Source of the DNA: Lachnospiraceae bacterium
GTDB lineage: Bacteria; Bacillota; Clostridia; Lachnospirales; Lachnospiraceae
DNA: 10,254 bases
NCBI GenBank assembly: GCA_009774345.1
Contig: VSNR01000156.1
Coordinates: forward strand, 1-10,254
Direction of reading: 5' to 3'
In this document: piece by piece, positions 1 through 8,217 of the stretch
Numbering within the stretch: position 1 is the stretch's first letter
How the letters are laid out: each line of letters starts with the position of its first letter
The notes under the pieces: model-generated
Told to the model about the DNA's origin: nothing
What the model saw: only the letters and a program-made list of their open reading frames with translations
Database searches by the model: none
Translations under genes and position numbers: made by a program

Positions 1-56
1 CTAATGTCGGTAGGATTATTTTATAGGATCTAAATTTTTACAAAAGGGAGAGAGAA

Positions 57-1724
57 ATGGAAAACTTAGAATTAACGAAGCGGCCTGTATTTATCGTAGG
101 GCATAAGAACCCCGACACGGATTCGATCTGTTCGGCAATCGCGTATGCGTATCTGAAAAATCAGTGTGATGATACCCGCGAGTATGTTCCTGCCAGGGCG
201 GGGCAGGTAAATCAGGAGACGCAGTATGTACTGAATGCGTTTCACACAGACCCGCCGGTGTATCTGCACGATGTCATGACCGATGTGAGGGATATTGACA
301 TGAATGACGTGGAGGGCGTGACGGAGGATGTATCGCTCAAGAAAGCATGGCATCTGATGCGCGACAGGGGAGATGTGACCGTTCCCGTCATCAATCAGGA
401 GAAACTGACCGGCATCATTTCACTCGGTGATATTGCCAATGCATATATGGATGTGTATGACAATGGGATTCTGTCAAGGGCAAAAACGTCCTATAAAAAC
501 ATACTGGAAACGATTGATGCAGAGATGGTGGTAGGGGACGCAGCGGGCTATTTTGAGAGCGGCGAGGTGGTCATAGCGACTGCCAATCCCGATGTGCTTG
601 AGGATTACATACACCCCGGCGACATGGTGTTGCTCGGAAACCGCTATGAGACGCAGCTGTGTGCGATTGAGATGGGGGCGGCATGTGTGGTGATCACAAT
701 GGGCGCAAAGGTTTCAAAGACCATTCAGATCTTTGCCAAGGAGCATGACTGTATTCTGATCAGCACGCCTTATGATACAGCTACGGTTGCGCGTCTGATC
801 AACCAAAGTATGCCGATCGGCTATTTTATGCGCAGAGAGAAGCTCACAGCCTTCAAGATCACAGACAAGACAGAAGATATCAGAGCGATCATGAAGAAAA
901 AGCGGTATCATGATTTCCCGGTGCTCGACGAGGAGGACAGGTATGTCGGCATGATCTCGCGGCGCACGCTGCTAAATCTGCGCAAGAAGCAGTTGATTCT
1001 GGTAGATCACAATGAGCATTCTCAGGCGGTTGACGGGATTGACGCCGCCGAGATTTTGGAGATTATAGATCATCACAGGATAGGCACGCTCGAGACCGTC
1101 TCCCCTGTATTTTTTAGAAATCAGCCGCTTGGCTGTACGGCTACGATCATTTATCAGATGTATCAGGAAAAAGGAATTGAGATTCCGAAAAATATAGCGG
1201 GCCTGATGATGTCGGCGATCATCTCCGACACTTTGATGTTCCACTCTCCGACAGTGACAGAGGTGGACAAAGCGGCGGCGGCAAAGCTGTCTGAGATCTG
1301 CGGGGTGGAGATTGAGGAGTTTGCGATTGATATGTTTGGCGCCGGCAGCAATCTGAGCGATAAGCCGGCAGATGAGATTTTCCATCAGGATTACAAGAAT
1401 TTCTCGGTGAACGGATTTGAGTTCAGCGTGGGACAGATCAATTCGATGAACAGTATTGAGCTTGAGGAGATCAAGGAGAAGATCGAGCCTTATATCAAAG
1501 AACAGCTTCCAGAGCTGCCGGTTGAGATGTGCTTTTTCATGCTCACGAATATCGCATATGAGAAAACAGAGCTTTTGTGCTTTGGCGAGCGGGCAAGAGA
1601 ACTGGTAAGAACAGCGTTTAAACTGCCTAAGACCCAGAAAAAGTTTGAATTAAAAAATCTCGTATCGAGAAAGAAACAACTGATTCCTGCCTTTGTATCT
1701 GTATTGCAGCAGTGGGAAAAATAA
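57..1724 (+). CDS. ppaC: Manganese-dependent inorganic pyrophosphatase with CBS and DRTGG regulatory domains (family II)
   Basis: Hydrolyses pyrophosphate to two phosphates in the cytoplasm, pulling biosynthetic reactions forward. The N-terminal DHH domain shows the metal-binding motif GHKNPDTDS (His16, Asp20, Asp22), followed later by VDHNE (Asp317/His318) and the IIDHH signature (Asp338-His340). Between the first motif and these lies a regulatory insert: a first CBS repeat (about residues 75-130), a DRTGG-like domain (about 150-255) and a second CBS repeat (about 255-310). The C-terminal DHHA2 domain fills the remainder. At 555 residues it fits the CBS-containing subgroup, not the ~310-residue plain family II enzymes. 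In that subgroup adenine nucleotides bind the CBS pair and change activity; this is family knowledge. The start is set by a GGGAG ribosome binding site about 8 bases upstream. It is followed at once by a terminator, so it is a separate transcription unit from the sugar genes. Confidence 0.95.
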   Translation: MENLELTKRPVFIVGHKNPDTDSICSAIAYAYLKNQCDDTREYVPARAGQVNQETQYVLNAFHTDPPVYLHDVMTDVRDIDMNDVEGVTEDVSLKKAWHLMRDRGDVTVPVINQEKLTGIISLGDIANAYMDVYDNGILSRAKTSYKNILETIDAEMVVGDAAGYFESGEVVIATANPDVLEDYIHPGDMVLLGNRYETQLCAIEMGAACVVITMGAKVSKTIQIFAKEHDCILISTPYDTATVARLINQSMPIGYFMRREKLTAFKITDKTEDIRAIMKKKRYHDFPVLDEEDRYVGMISRRTLLNLRKKQLILVDHNEHSQAVDGIDAAEILEIIDHHRIGTLETVSPVFFRNQPLGCTATIIYQMYQEKGIEIPKNIAGLMMSAIISDTLMFHSPTVTEVDKAAAAKLSEICGVEIEEFAIDMFGAGSNLSDKPADEIFHQDYKNFSVNGFEFSVGQINSMNSIELEEIKEKIEPYIKEQLPELPVEMCFFMLTNIAYEKTELLCFGERARELVRTAFKLPKTQKKFELKNLVSRKKQLIPAFVSVLQQWEK

Positions 1725-1753
1725 CAGCCCTTTTTGGGCTGTTTTCTTTTTTC
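1723..1753 (+). terminator. Intrinsic terminator of ppaC
   Basis: An 8-bp perfect stem (AACAGCCC at 1723-1730, GGGCTGTT at 1736-1743) with a TTTTT loop runs directly into a T-rich tract to 1753. The stem begins inside the ppaC TAA stop codon. Recognisable regulator sequence starts immediately after it, which marks the left edge of the decayed locus. Confidence 0.9.
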
Positions 1754-2895
1754 TATCATAAGGATACGGACTCTTATCGCATCGTTTTGTTCTGCGCACA
1801 GGATGAGGAGGAGGACGCAGCACATGACAGGGGCTGGCGGTATCAGAGAAAACAGTCGGTGGTAAAGATTATGAACCGCCATGTACAGGAGCGTGGAATG
1901 AGCGGTTTCTTTCTCTGCAATTATGAAGAGCAGATCACAGGGATCTTATGTATTGATGAGGGAATTGGAGAGACGGAGATCGAACACAATCTTCTCGAAA
2001 TGCTCGATGCAGTCAACTGTGAGACGAAAGCCGCGCTTTACTGTGCAGTGAGCGGTTCCTGCGAGGATTACCGGATGCTTCCGCAGTGCTATGAACAGAC
2101 GAAATACTGTATCGGACAAAAACTGCTGCTGGACACAGATAAAAGGATTATCTGGTACAGACAAAGGAAGAGAAGCATGATGTCAGCTTTGATTATTTTG
2201 GGATTGGTTTTGACGACAAAAACATCTTAAAATATATACTCAATCAGGACAAAGACCAGCTTGAAAAAGAACTTTCAGGCGTTTTTGATTTGTTCCGCGA
2301 TGCGGCGGAAAAGGGAAATGGATATGTGGATATCCACTATGTGAACAGAATCTGTATGGAAATCCTGTTCACGGTGTCGAGAGAGATCTACCGCTACAAT
2401 GTCCACCCTGAGAAGCTGATGAATGAGCATAATTATCATTATATGGATGTGTTTGACAATCCTACGCTGGAGGGGAAGCTGGATTTTCTTATGGGAATTT
2501 TTGAACTGTTTATGCAGGAGTGCGGCACGCAGAAGGAAACCATCTCTAAGACCGGGGAGCTGGCGCGCATGGTAAAGCGCATAGTGGATGAGGAATATAT
2601 GTCCAATCTGATCTCGCTGGAATACGTTGCGGAGAAGGTGCATAAGAATCCTTCCTATATATCGAAGGCGTTCAAAAATGAGTTTGACTGTAATTTTAGT
2701 TCTTATGTGACGGACAGGCGGCTTGAGAAGAGCAAGGAGCTTCTGGCAGACCCCTTGGTGAAGGTATATGAGATCGCGGAGGAGTTAGGCTGGGCAGATG
2801 TGTCTAATTTTATCAAGGTGTTTAAAAAGAAGTTTGGCATCAGCCCGGACGAATACCGCAAGGTGGCATCTGGCATGACAGACAGCAGGAGGTAG
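1751..2895 (+). pseudogene. Remnant of a YesN-like AraC-family response regulator, 5'-truncated and frameshifted
   Basis: Two reading frames together read as one AraC-family regulator. The first (about 1751-2158) encodes the middle region typical of YesN-type regulators and ends in a KRIIWY stretch. The second is open from 2143 and continues from about 2159 with a TKEEKHDVSFDYFG stretch to the TAG at 2893-2895. Adding one base after the Tyr codon at 2156-2158 joins them into about 381 residues, so a single-base deletion there is the simplest reading. The C-terminus holds the double helix-turn-helix of AraC proteins (about 2620-2870): ISLEYVAEKVHKNPSYISKAF, then VYEIAEELGWADVSNFIKVFKKKFGISPDEYRK. 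Full YesN-type proteins are about 500 or more residues with an N-terminal receiver domain. No receiver is present, because the upstream sequence is the ppaC terminator. The only early in-frame ATG (1712) lies inside ppaC, and none downstream has a good ribosome binding site before 1871. Probably non-functional; sequencing error at the frameshift is possible, but would not restore the receiver. Confidence 0.8.
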
Positions 2896-2919
2896 ATGAA
2901 TATAAGGAGAGTGCATTGG

Positions 2920-4314
2920 ATGAAACAGACGCACTGGAATATCAAAAAAAGGATTATGGCTGGCTTTGTGGTGGTGCTTGCAGTCGTTTCGGTGGTGGTG
3001 ACACTGCTGTTTCGGCAGACAGAGAACACGCTGCGCGTAGAGTACAGAAAACTGGTACAGAGCAGCGTGGAGGGCGCAGGCGATCACTGGATTGGCACAG
3101 AGCCGTATGGAGAATATTTCAAGGAAGTCGGCTTAGACGCTGTGGTTGGCTCTGTCGGCAATGGCGCGACGCTGCGTCTGATCTCTGATATACCGGGCGT
3201 AAAATACACAGAGGGAAGATTCCTGCCATACTTTTTCCCGGATGTGTTCCACGAGGGCGGCGATCCGATCAAGGAAGCCAAGGTAAACTGGGTGACAGCA
3301 AGGCGCGCGATTTTGAGAAAACCGGTGGACAGAATCGGTTATGGCGGCTATCTGAAACTTGCGCTGCAATTCCCAGATTTTATCCAGTATATTGAAGATA
3401 TCTGCAATGAGTTTCGTCTTTTGTATGAAAATGTGGGCGGGCAGCAGCCGTACAGCCATTTCACAGTAGGCGTCTTAAATAGCTGGGGCAGGCTGCGCTC
3501 TTGGGGTACGCATATGGTGGCACATGCGATTCCATACAAGCAGACGTATTCTTATGCAGGCGTACTCGAAAGCCTGAGCGGAATGCCGTTTGATGTGAAG
3601 TTTATCAGTTTCGATGAGGTGCTCGAAGATCCGTCGGTATTAGACGAGTGCAAGGTGATTGTCAATGTCGGGGATGCCTACACAGCGCCAAGCGGCGGAA
3701 GCTACTGGAAGAACCCAGCCCTGTCCTGCGCCATTAAAGCATTTGTTGCAAAGGGCGGCGGCTTGATCGGTGTCGGGGAACCAAGCGCCTGCCAGCATCA
3801 GGGACATTATTTTGCGCTTGCCAGTGTGCTGGGCGTAGATAAGGAAGTCGGATTCAGCCTCTCGACTGACAAATATAACTGGAAGGAGCAGCCGCACTTT
3901 ATCACGGAGGACAGACCAGAACACATTGACTTTGGCGAGGGCATGAAAAATATCTATGCGCTGCCGGAGACCACGATTATCAAGACGGAGGGACAGGATG
4001 TACAACTGGCAGCACACACTTTTGGCGAGGGCAGAAGCGTGTATATCAGCGGTATTCCTTATTCGTTTGAAAACGCCCGCCTGTTTTACCGCGCAATCTT
4101 CTGGGCAGCAGGGGAAGAGGAGCGCATGAAGATCTGGTACAGCGAGAATGACAACATTGAGGTCAATTATTATCCGGCGACGGGAAAATACTGTGTGGTC
4201 AACAACACGTATGAACCGCAGGATACCGTGATCTATGACGGGCGCGGCAAGAACACAAGTATGCACTTGGAGCCCAACGGAATTTATTGGTTTGATTTTG
4301 ACGGACAGGAATAG
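2920..4314 (+). pseudogene. In-frame chimera: sensor-protein N-terminus fused to the C-terminal part of a GH112 galactosyl phosphorylase
   Basis: The first ~52 residues (start at 2920) are a short basic lead, a membrane segment (about residues 12-31) and an extracytoplasmic beginning, as in the first transmembrane helix of a two-component sensor kinase. From residue 54 (GDHWIGTEPYG) to the end, the protein matches the C-terminal ~410 residues of GH112, the 1,3-beta-galactosyl-N-acetylhexosamine / galactosyl-rhamnose phosphorylases (usually ~720-750 residues). Signature stretches are VVGSVGNGATLRLISDIPG, GVKYTEGRFLPYFFPDVF, HEGGDPIKEAKVNWVTARRA and GVGEPSACQHQGHYF. The first ~310 residues, much of the catalytic barrel, are missing, so phosphorolysis is unlikely. 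The Asp of GDHW (residue 55) may be the general acid, judged from memory of the Bifidobacterium enzyme. The join lies at about 3070-3082 and leaves no stop. ATG 2920 is chosen because AAGGAGA sits 9 bases upstream; ATG 2896 has its AGGAGG only 3 bases away. Translation is possible, so it may yield a membrane-anchored protein; it is called a pseudogene by inference. Confidence 0.8.
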
Positions 4315-4319
4315 AAGTT

Positions 4320-6434
4320 ATGATGATAGACAGGGACAGATTCATATTATATCACGGACGCTCGCATGAGGAAGTACAGGCGTACAGAGCGTATGTAAAA
4401 ACATGGTGGCAGGAAGAGCTGGCGGCGCGTCTTGAGATTGCAGATCAGGTGTGTGAGAACAAATTTATCTTTAATCTTCCGTGGGATATGGAGCAGACAG
4501 CAGAGATCGTGGCGTTTGGCGAAGCGCTGGACTGGACCTATATGCCGGGAAAGGATGTGGAGTTTGTCTATCAGATGAACCGCCACCGCTATTGGATTTG
4601 TCTGGGGCAGGCATACGCCATAACTGGCATGGAAAGATATGTGAAGATGTTTGTGTCTCAGATGGCAAATTGGATATGTGACAATACCATCAACACAGAG
4701 ACGATGCAAAAGACATGGCGCACAATCGAGGCAGGGATTCGGGCAGAGAACTGGATTAAGGCGATGGGGTATATGGTCAAAAATCCTCATATAACAGATC
4801 AAGTGCTGGAAGCTTTTGCGGAGTCGATGCTGCTCCACGCACAGTATCTGGCAGAGAGCAGGAAAAGTTTCAGCACGAAGAGTAACTGGGGAATTATGGA
4901 GAGCAGCGGACTGTTTGCCATCGGGAAAATGCTGGAGGAATGTGCGGCAGACCAAGGGGTAAAACAGCGCGGCAGGGAGTATGCCCGTCTGGCGCTGGAA
5001 CGGCTGGAAAACCAGCTTGTTACACAGGTGATGACTGACGGTGTGCACTGGGAGCAGTCACCCATGTACCACAATGAGGTGCTAAGGTGCTGTCTTGAAG
5101 TGCTGCGCCTTGCAGGGATTTACCAAGTGGAAGTTCCGGCGAAAATTCTGACCATGACAAAGGCAATGGCATATGCAGACCGGTTCTGGCAGAAGCCAGA
5201 TGGGACACAGCTTGCAGGTGGAGACAGTGACAGCACGGATATACGGGATATTCTCACAGCCAGTGCGCTCCAATTCAAAGACCCTGTCTTAAAATCAGGG
5301 GCGTATCCGCGGCTTGATTATGAGAGCATCTGGGATTATGGGCAGGCAGCCGCATTGACATATGAGGCGCTCGATGCAAAGGAGCCAGAGGAGCTTCTGG
5401 TCTGGCAGCGGGAGAGCGGGAACTGGTATCTGCGCTCAGACTGGGGAAGCAGCGCGGATTATCTCCATGTCAGATGCGGCGGTCTTGGCGGCGGTTATGG
5501 ACATTTTGACAAGCTGCATCTGGATTTGGTTATCAATGGGGAAGACTTTCTGATCGATCCGGGCCGTTATACCTATGTGGACGGGGAGGAGCGCCGCCGT
5601 CTGAAAAGTGCTGCGGCGCACAATACCGTCTTGGTAGATGGTCAGGAATATACGCACTGTCTCGACGCGTGGGGTGTGTCGGGACTGCATAGTGCAGTCA
5701 ATGGCAGTTGTAAAAGAAAGGGCAGCTATACATATATTCAGTGTGGACATACAGGATATGTGCAGCAGGGGGTGTTGGTCAACCGGCGAATCCTTGCTAT
5801 CGGCACAAAGATTTATATTGTGTGCGATGAATTTTGCGGTTCGGGTTCGCATCGCTACAGCCAGCATTTTCATATGGCGCCGGAGTGCCATGTATCTGTG
5901 AGCGAAGGACAGGACAATACGGTATCTGTCAGCGGGAATACATTTGAGGCAAAAATGTGCTGCCTGTCTGAACATGTCACAATGAAGCTGGAAGCGTTTC
6001 CGGTCTCGCGGCATTATAATCAGATGGAACAGGCGGAGTCGGTAATATTCTGTACGAAACCAGAAGCAGCCGTGTCACAGAGCGATTCTGCTTCCGCTAA
6101 GACCGAGTCCATGATCACTGTAATTTTCTGTTCAGATCAGGAAAATGAACAGCAGCATATGGAGGCGTATACAGCAGAGCGGATTCCTGTTTTCTCCTCG
6201 GCACAGGGACGCTGCCTAGAGCAGTGTGAGGCAGAAGGAATCCTTCTCACTTGCCAGAAAGAGCAGTACTTCATCGTGATTGCGCATGTTGAGGCAGGCG
6301 CAGACTGTGACTATATAGGTGCGATGAACCACTATGGTCTGGGCAGAGTGATGGCGGCAAAACTGCTGCCGGAAGAAGTGAACCAGCGGCATATGCCGGG
6401 CGAGGAGCAGGGAATGACGATACTTTGCTGGTGA
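4320..6434 (+). CDS. Heparinase II/III family polysaccharide (oligosaccharide) lyase, cytoplasmic
   Basis: A beta-eliminating lyase of the heparinase II/III superfamily (alpha-toroid plus C-terminal beta-sandwich), expected to cleave uronic-acid-containing chains and leave a 4,5-unsaturated uronyl end. The toroid domain covers about residues 1-370 and carries SNWGIMES (188-195), where relatives have the substrate-neutralising Asn/His, and HWEQSPMYHNE (243-253), which holds the likely catalytic Tyr250. The beta-sandwich begins near residue 380 with GHFDKLHLDL (His395, His400) and then HNTVLVDG (His434), matching the family's second catalytic-histidine region. Assignment of individual catalytic residues is by analogy. 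There is no signal peptide, so it probably acts on imported oligosaccharides. It starts 5 bases after the GH112 chimera, with AGGA at 4307-4310; ATG 4323 is an alternative start. The GH88 gene follows 24 bases after its stop, and its substrate is expected to be the lyase product. The exact polysaccharide (glycosaminoglycan, alginate-like or other) cannot be read from the sequence. Confidence 0.87.
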   Translation: MMIDRDRFILYHGRSHEEVQAYRAYVKTWWQEELAARLEIADQVCENKFIFNLPWDMEQTAEIVAFGEALDWTYMPGKDVEFVYQMNRHRYWICLGQAYAITGMERYVKMFVSQMANWICDNTINTETMQKTWRTIEAGIRAENWIKAMGYMVKNPHITDQVLEAFAESMLLHAQYLAESRKSFSTKSNWGIMESSGLFAIGKMLEECAADQGVKQRGREYARLALERLENQLVTQVMTDGVHWEQSPMYHNEVLRCCLEVLRLAGIYQVEVPAKILTMTKAMAYADRFWQKPDGTQLAGGDSDSTDIRDILTASALQFKDPVLKSGAYPRLDYESIWDYGQAAALTYEALDAKEPEELLVWQRESGNWYLRSDWGSSADYLHVRCGGLGGGYGHFDKLHLDLVINGEDFLIDPGRYTYVDGEERRRLKSAAAHNTVLVDGQEYTHCLDAWGVSGLHSAVNGSCKRKGSYTYIQCGHTGYVQQGVLVNRRILAIGTKIYIVCDEFCGSGSHRYSQHFHMAPECHVSVSEGQDNTVSVSGNTFEAKMCCLSEHVTMKLEAFPVSRHYNQMEQAESVIFCTKPEAAVSQSDSASAKTESMITVIFCSDQENEQQHMEAYTAERIPVFSSAQGRCLEQCEAEGILLTCQKEQYFIVIAHVEAGADCDYIGAMNHYGLGRVMAAKLLPEEVNQRHMPGEEQGMTILCW

Positions 6435-6458
6435 AACATATAGAAAGGGGTGTTCAGT

Positions 6459-7634
6459 ATGCAGACAAAGGAAAGTTTAGTATCATATGACAGGATGAGC
6501 GGGGAACAGGCAGAAGAGGCATTAAAGTTGGCAGTTTCTCTAGTAGAAGGAAATGTGGATGAATTTACAGACTGTTTTCCAGATTCAAACAGCCAGAATA
6601 ACTTTTATCCAAAATCAGAGAATGTGGAGTGGACAACAGGGTTCTGGACAGGGGAGATCTGGCTTGCCTATGAGGAAACCGGGTCTGAAAAATTAAAACG
6701 GGCAGGAGAGATTCAGGTAGAGAGCTTTTTGAACAGGATTCTCAAAAGAGTGGATGTAGATCATCATGATATGGGATTTTTATACTCGCCCTCCTGTGTG
6801 GCAGCATGGCAGCTCACCGGGAACGAGACTGCAAAGAAGGCGGCACTTCTCGCCGCGGATAACCTGATGAGCCGCTTCTGTGAAAAGGGACAGTTCTTTC
6901 AGGCATGGGGGCAGCTTGGCGCGCCGGACAACTATCGTCTGATCATCGACTGCCTGCTCAATATGCCGCTGCTGTTCTGGGCATCAGAAGTGACAGGGGA
7001 TGCAAAGTATGCAGACCATGCCAAAGCGCATATCAAGACCGCGATGCGCTATATCGTGCGCCCGGATTATTCGACGTATCACACGTATTTCTTTGATCCA
7101 GAGACAGGAGAGCCACTAAGAGGCGTGACGCATCAGGGACATCGGCATGGCTCCGCGTGGACGAGAGGTCAGGCGTGGGGAATCTATGGCTCTGCGATGG
7201 CGTACCGCTATATCAAGGACGCGGCATATCAGGAGATTTTTGAGAAAGTGACAGAATATTTTCTGCTGCATCTGCCGTCTGACCTGATTCCTTACTGGGA
7301 TTTTGATTTTGACGACGGCAGTACGGAGCCGAGAGATTCCTCCTCCGCAGCGATCGCAGCCTGCGGTATGCTGGAGATGGCAAGACATATGGATGGCGAA
7401 AAAGCACAGTATTATCAAGATATGGCAAAGCGCCTTTTGCTCGCACTGCGGGACAAGTGTGCTGTCACCGCCAAAGAGCAGTCCAACGGGCTGTTAATGC
7501 ACGGCACGTACGCCAGAAAGTCCGATGAAAATCCCTGCGCAGACCGCGGTGTCGATGAGTGCAATACATGGGGAGATTACTATTATCTCGAGGGACTTGT
7601 CAGGATACATAGAGACTGGAAGTCATACTGGTAA
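6459..7634 (+). CDS. GH88 unsaturated glucuronyl hydrolase
   Basis: Removes the 4,5-unsaturated uronic acid from the non-reducing end of oligosaccharides released by a lyase, through hydration of the double bond. The 391-residue length and an (alpha/alpha)6-barrel pattern of repeated helix motifs fit GH88. The two catalytic aspartates of the family are recognisable: Asp104 in HHDMGF and Asp164 in LIIDCLLN. Their 60-residue spacing is close to that of Asp88 and Asp149 in the Bacillus enzyme. Other family stretches are GFWTGEIWLAYE, QGHRHGSAWTRGQAWGIYG and EPRDSSSAAIAACG. There is no signal peptide, so it is cytoplasmic like the lyase before it. The start is ATG 6459, with AAAGGGG 8 bases upstream; an in-frame GTG at 6450 overlaps that ribosome binding site and is unlikely. 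It is the last gene of the operon, followed by a strong hairpin terminator. All key residues look intact, unlike the genes at the front of the operon. GH105 is the main alternative family but fits less well. Confidence 0.92.
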   Translation: MQTKESLVSYDRMSGEQAEEALKLAVSLVEGNVDEFTDCFPDSNSQNNFYPKSENVEWTTGFWTGEIWLAYEETGSEKLKRAGEIQVESFLNRILKRVDVDHHDMGFLYSPSCVAAWQLTGNETAKKAALLAADNLMSRFCEKGQFFQAWGQLGAPDNYRLIIDCLLNMPLLFWASEVTGDAKYADHAKAHIKTAMRYIVRPDYSTYHTYFFDPETGEPLRGVTHQGHRHGSAWTRGQAWGIYGSAMAYRYIKDAAYQEIFEKVTEYFLLHLPSDLIPYWDFDFDDGSTEPRDSSSAAIAACGMLEMARHMDGEKAQYYQDMAKRLLLALRDKCAVTAKEQSNGLLMHGTYARKSDENPCADRGVDECNTWGDYYYLEGLVRIHRDWKSYW

Positions 7635-7657
7635 AAATATTATATTGAATATTGAAC

Positions 7658-7700
7658 CCCCCTTTCTGTATTATATAGCAATACAGGAAGGGGGATTTTT
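7658..7700 (+). terminator. Intrinsic terminator of the lyase/GH88 operon
   Basis: A 15-bp stem (7658-7672 with 7680-7694, one T-G wobble) around a 7-base loop is followed by ATTTTT. The T tract overlaps the stop codon of the convergent small gene on the other strand. Read on the - strand the hairpin lacks a T tract, so it mainly serves the + strand. Confidence 0.92.
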
Positions 7701-8061
7701 AAATCATACTTGCTTTTTTCAAAAAATAGTTTCGCTTACTCAATAGTTTTTGTTGCTGATCTGTTGTCAAAAGATCAAATACATCATCATAGTCGATATC
7801 AACAATTTGCATTTCTTTTGCTATGTAAATAAGTTGGGAGTAAAGCCACTCATCCCATAAAAAATCGAACATCTTTTTGCTTTCTGTAAATGTGATTACA
7901 TCATCAAATATTGATAATGGTTGAAAATATTGAAGCATTACGAAGCCATATCTTCCTACATCAACCAATATGATATCTTCTTGCTCAAGTTCAGCATAGG
8001 CTTTTGCCACCTTTTTGCATTTTTCGTGTTCTATATTTGTGATGTAGTTTTTCTTTTCCAT
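7699..8061 (-). CDS. Uncharacterised 120-residue protein, divergent from an XRE regulator
   Basis: I do not recognise this family. The start at 8061 is supported by AAAAGGA (on the - strand at 8077-8071) 9 bases upstream. The product is soluble, without signal peptide or membrane segment. It opens with a Lys/Glu-rich helix-like region (NIEHEKCKKVAKAYAELEQE), then has a hydrophobic core (DIILVDVGRYGFVMLQYF), a Phe/Trp-rich acidic middle (MFDFLWDEWLYSQLIYIAKE) and a charged tail with DIDYDDVFDLL and basic residues at the end. Base composition is clearly more AT-rich than the sugar genes to its left, which suggests a separate origin. It diverges from the XRE gene across a 156-base region with a dyad. 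That arrangement is common for a repressor and the gene it controls, or for a small toxin/antitoxin or defence accessory pair; both are inference. It converges on the GH88 gene. Confidence 0.75.
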   Translation of the reverse strand: MEKKNYITNIEHEKCKKVAKAYAELEQEDIILVDVGRYGFVMLQYFQPLSIFDDVITFTESKKMFDFLWDEWLYSQLIYIAKEMQIVDIDYDDVFDLLTTDQQQKLLSKRNYFLKKASMI

Positions 8062-8217
8062 ACTATGTTTTCCTTTTTATTTTATAATTCTATCAAGTAT
8101 GTTTATATTAACATATTTCGTGCTAATTATGCAACCTATAATATAACTTTTATTAATTTGTACGTTGTCGTAAATATTGCTCATTTTTCATATGCTATTA
8201 AAGAGGTGATACCGAAT
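8062..8217. promoter_or_regulatory. Divergent AT-rich control region between the unknown gene and the XRE gene
   Basis: This stretch must hold both promoters. A perfect TATAAT at 8137-8142 faces the + strand XRE gene but has only a poor -35. A perfect 6-6-6 inverted repeat (TATGTT at 8098-8103, AACATA at 8110-8115) lies between the two genes, about 20 bases upstream of the TATAAT. On the - strand it would cover the -35 position of a TAGAAT-like -10 (+ strand 8087-8092). It is a reasonable operator candidate for the XRE protein; the promoter assignments are tentative. Confidence 0.45.

Noticed and set aside
1..56. Promoter before ppaC (TATAGGAT-like stretch near 22-30)
   Set aside because: Too little upstream sequence to see a -35 element; only the ribosome binding site is convincing.
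1730..1759. Promoter for the regulator remnant (TTTTTG, 17 bases, TATCAT)
   Set aside because: The -35 match is poor and lies inside the ppaC terminator hairpin.
1824..1865. Very short ORF (13 codons) after a GGAGGAGG stretch inside the regulator remnant
   Set aside because: The GGAGGAGG codes for the acidic run of the regulator frame; the peptide is too short and has no recognisable content.
2141..2165. Programmed -1 frameshift joining the two regulator frames
   Set aside because: No slippery heptamer or following stem-loop is visible, AraC regulators are not known to use one, and the gene is already truncated, so a simple deletion or read error fits better.
3640..4266. Long open frames on the - strand opposite the GH112 part, lyase and ppaC
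   Set aside because: They mirror codon bias of the + strand genes, have no ribosome binding sites and read as Arg/His/Cys-rich nonsense.
8161..8172. Short dyad TACG-TTGT-CGTA as a second XRE operator
   Set aside because: Arms are only four bases and do not resemble the 8098-8115 dyad.
7921..8217. Upstream extension of the XRE reading frame to 173 residues
   Set aside because: It runs over the divergent gene and its control region, reads as low-complexity Phe/Tyr-rich sequence, and the strong ribosome binding site is directly before 8218.
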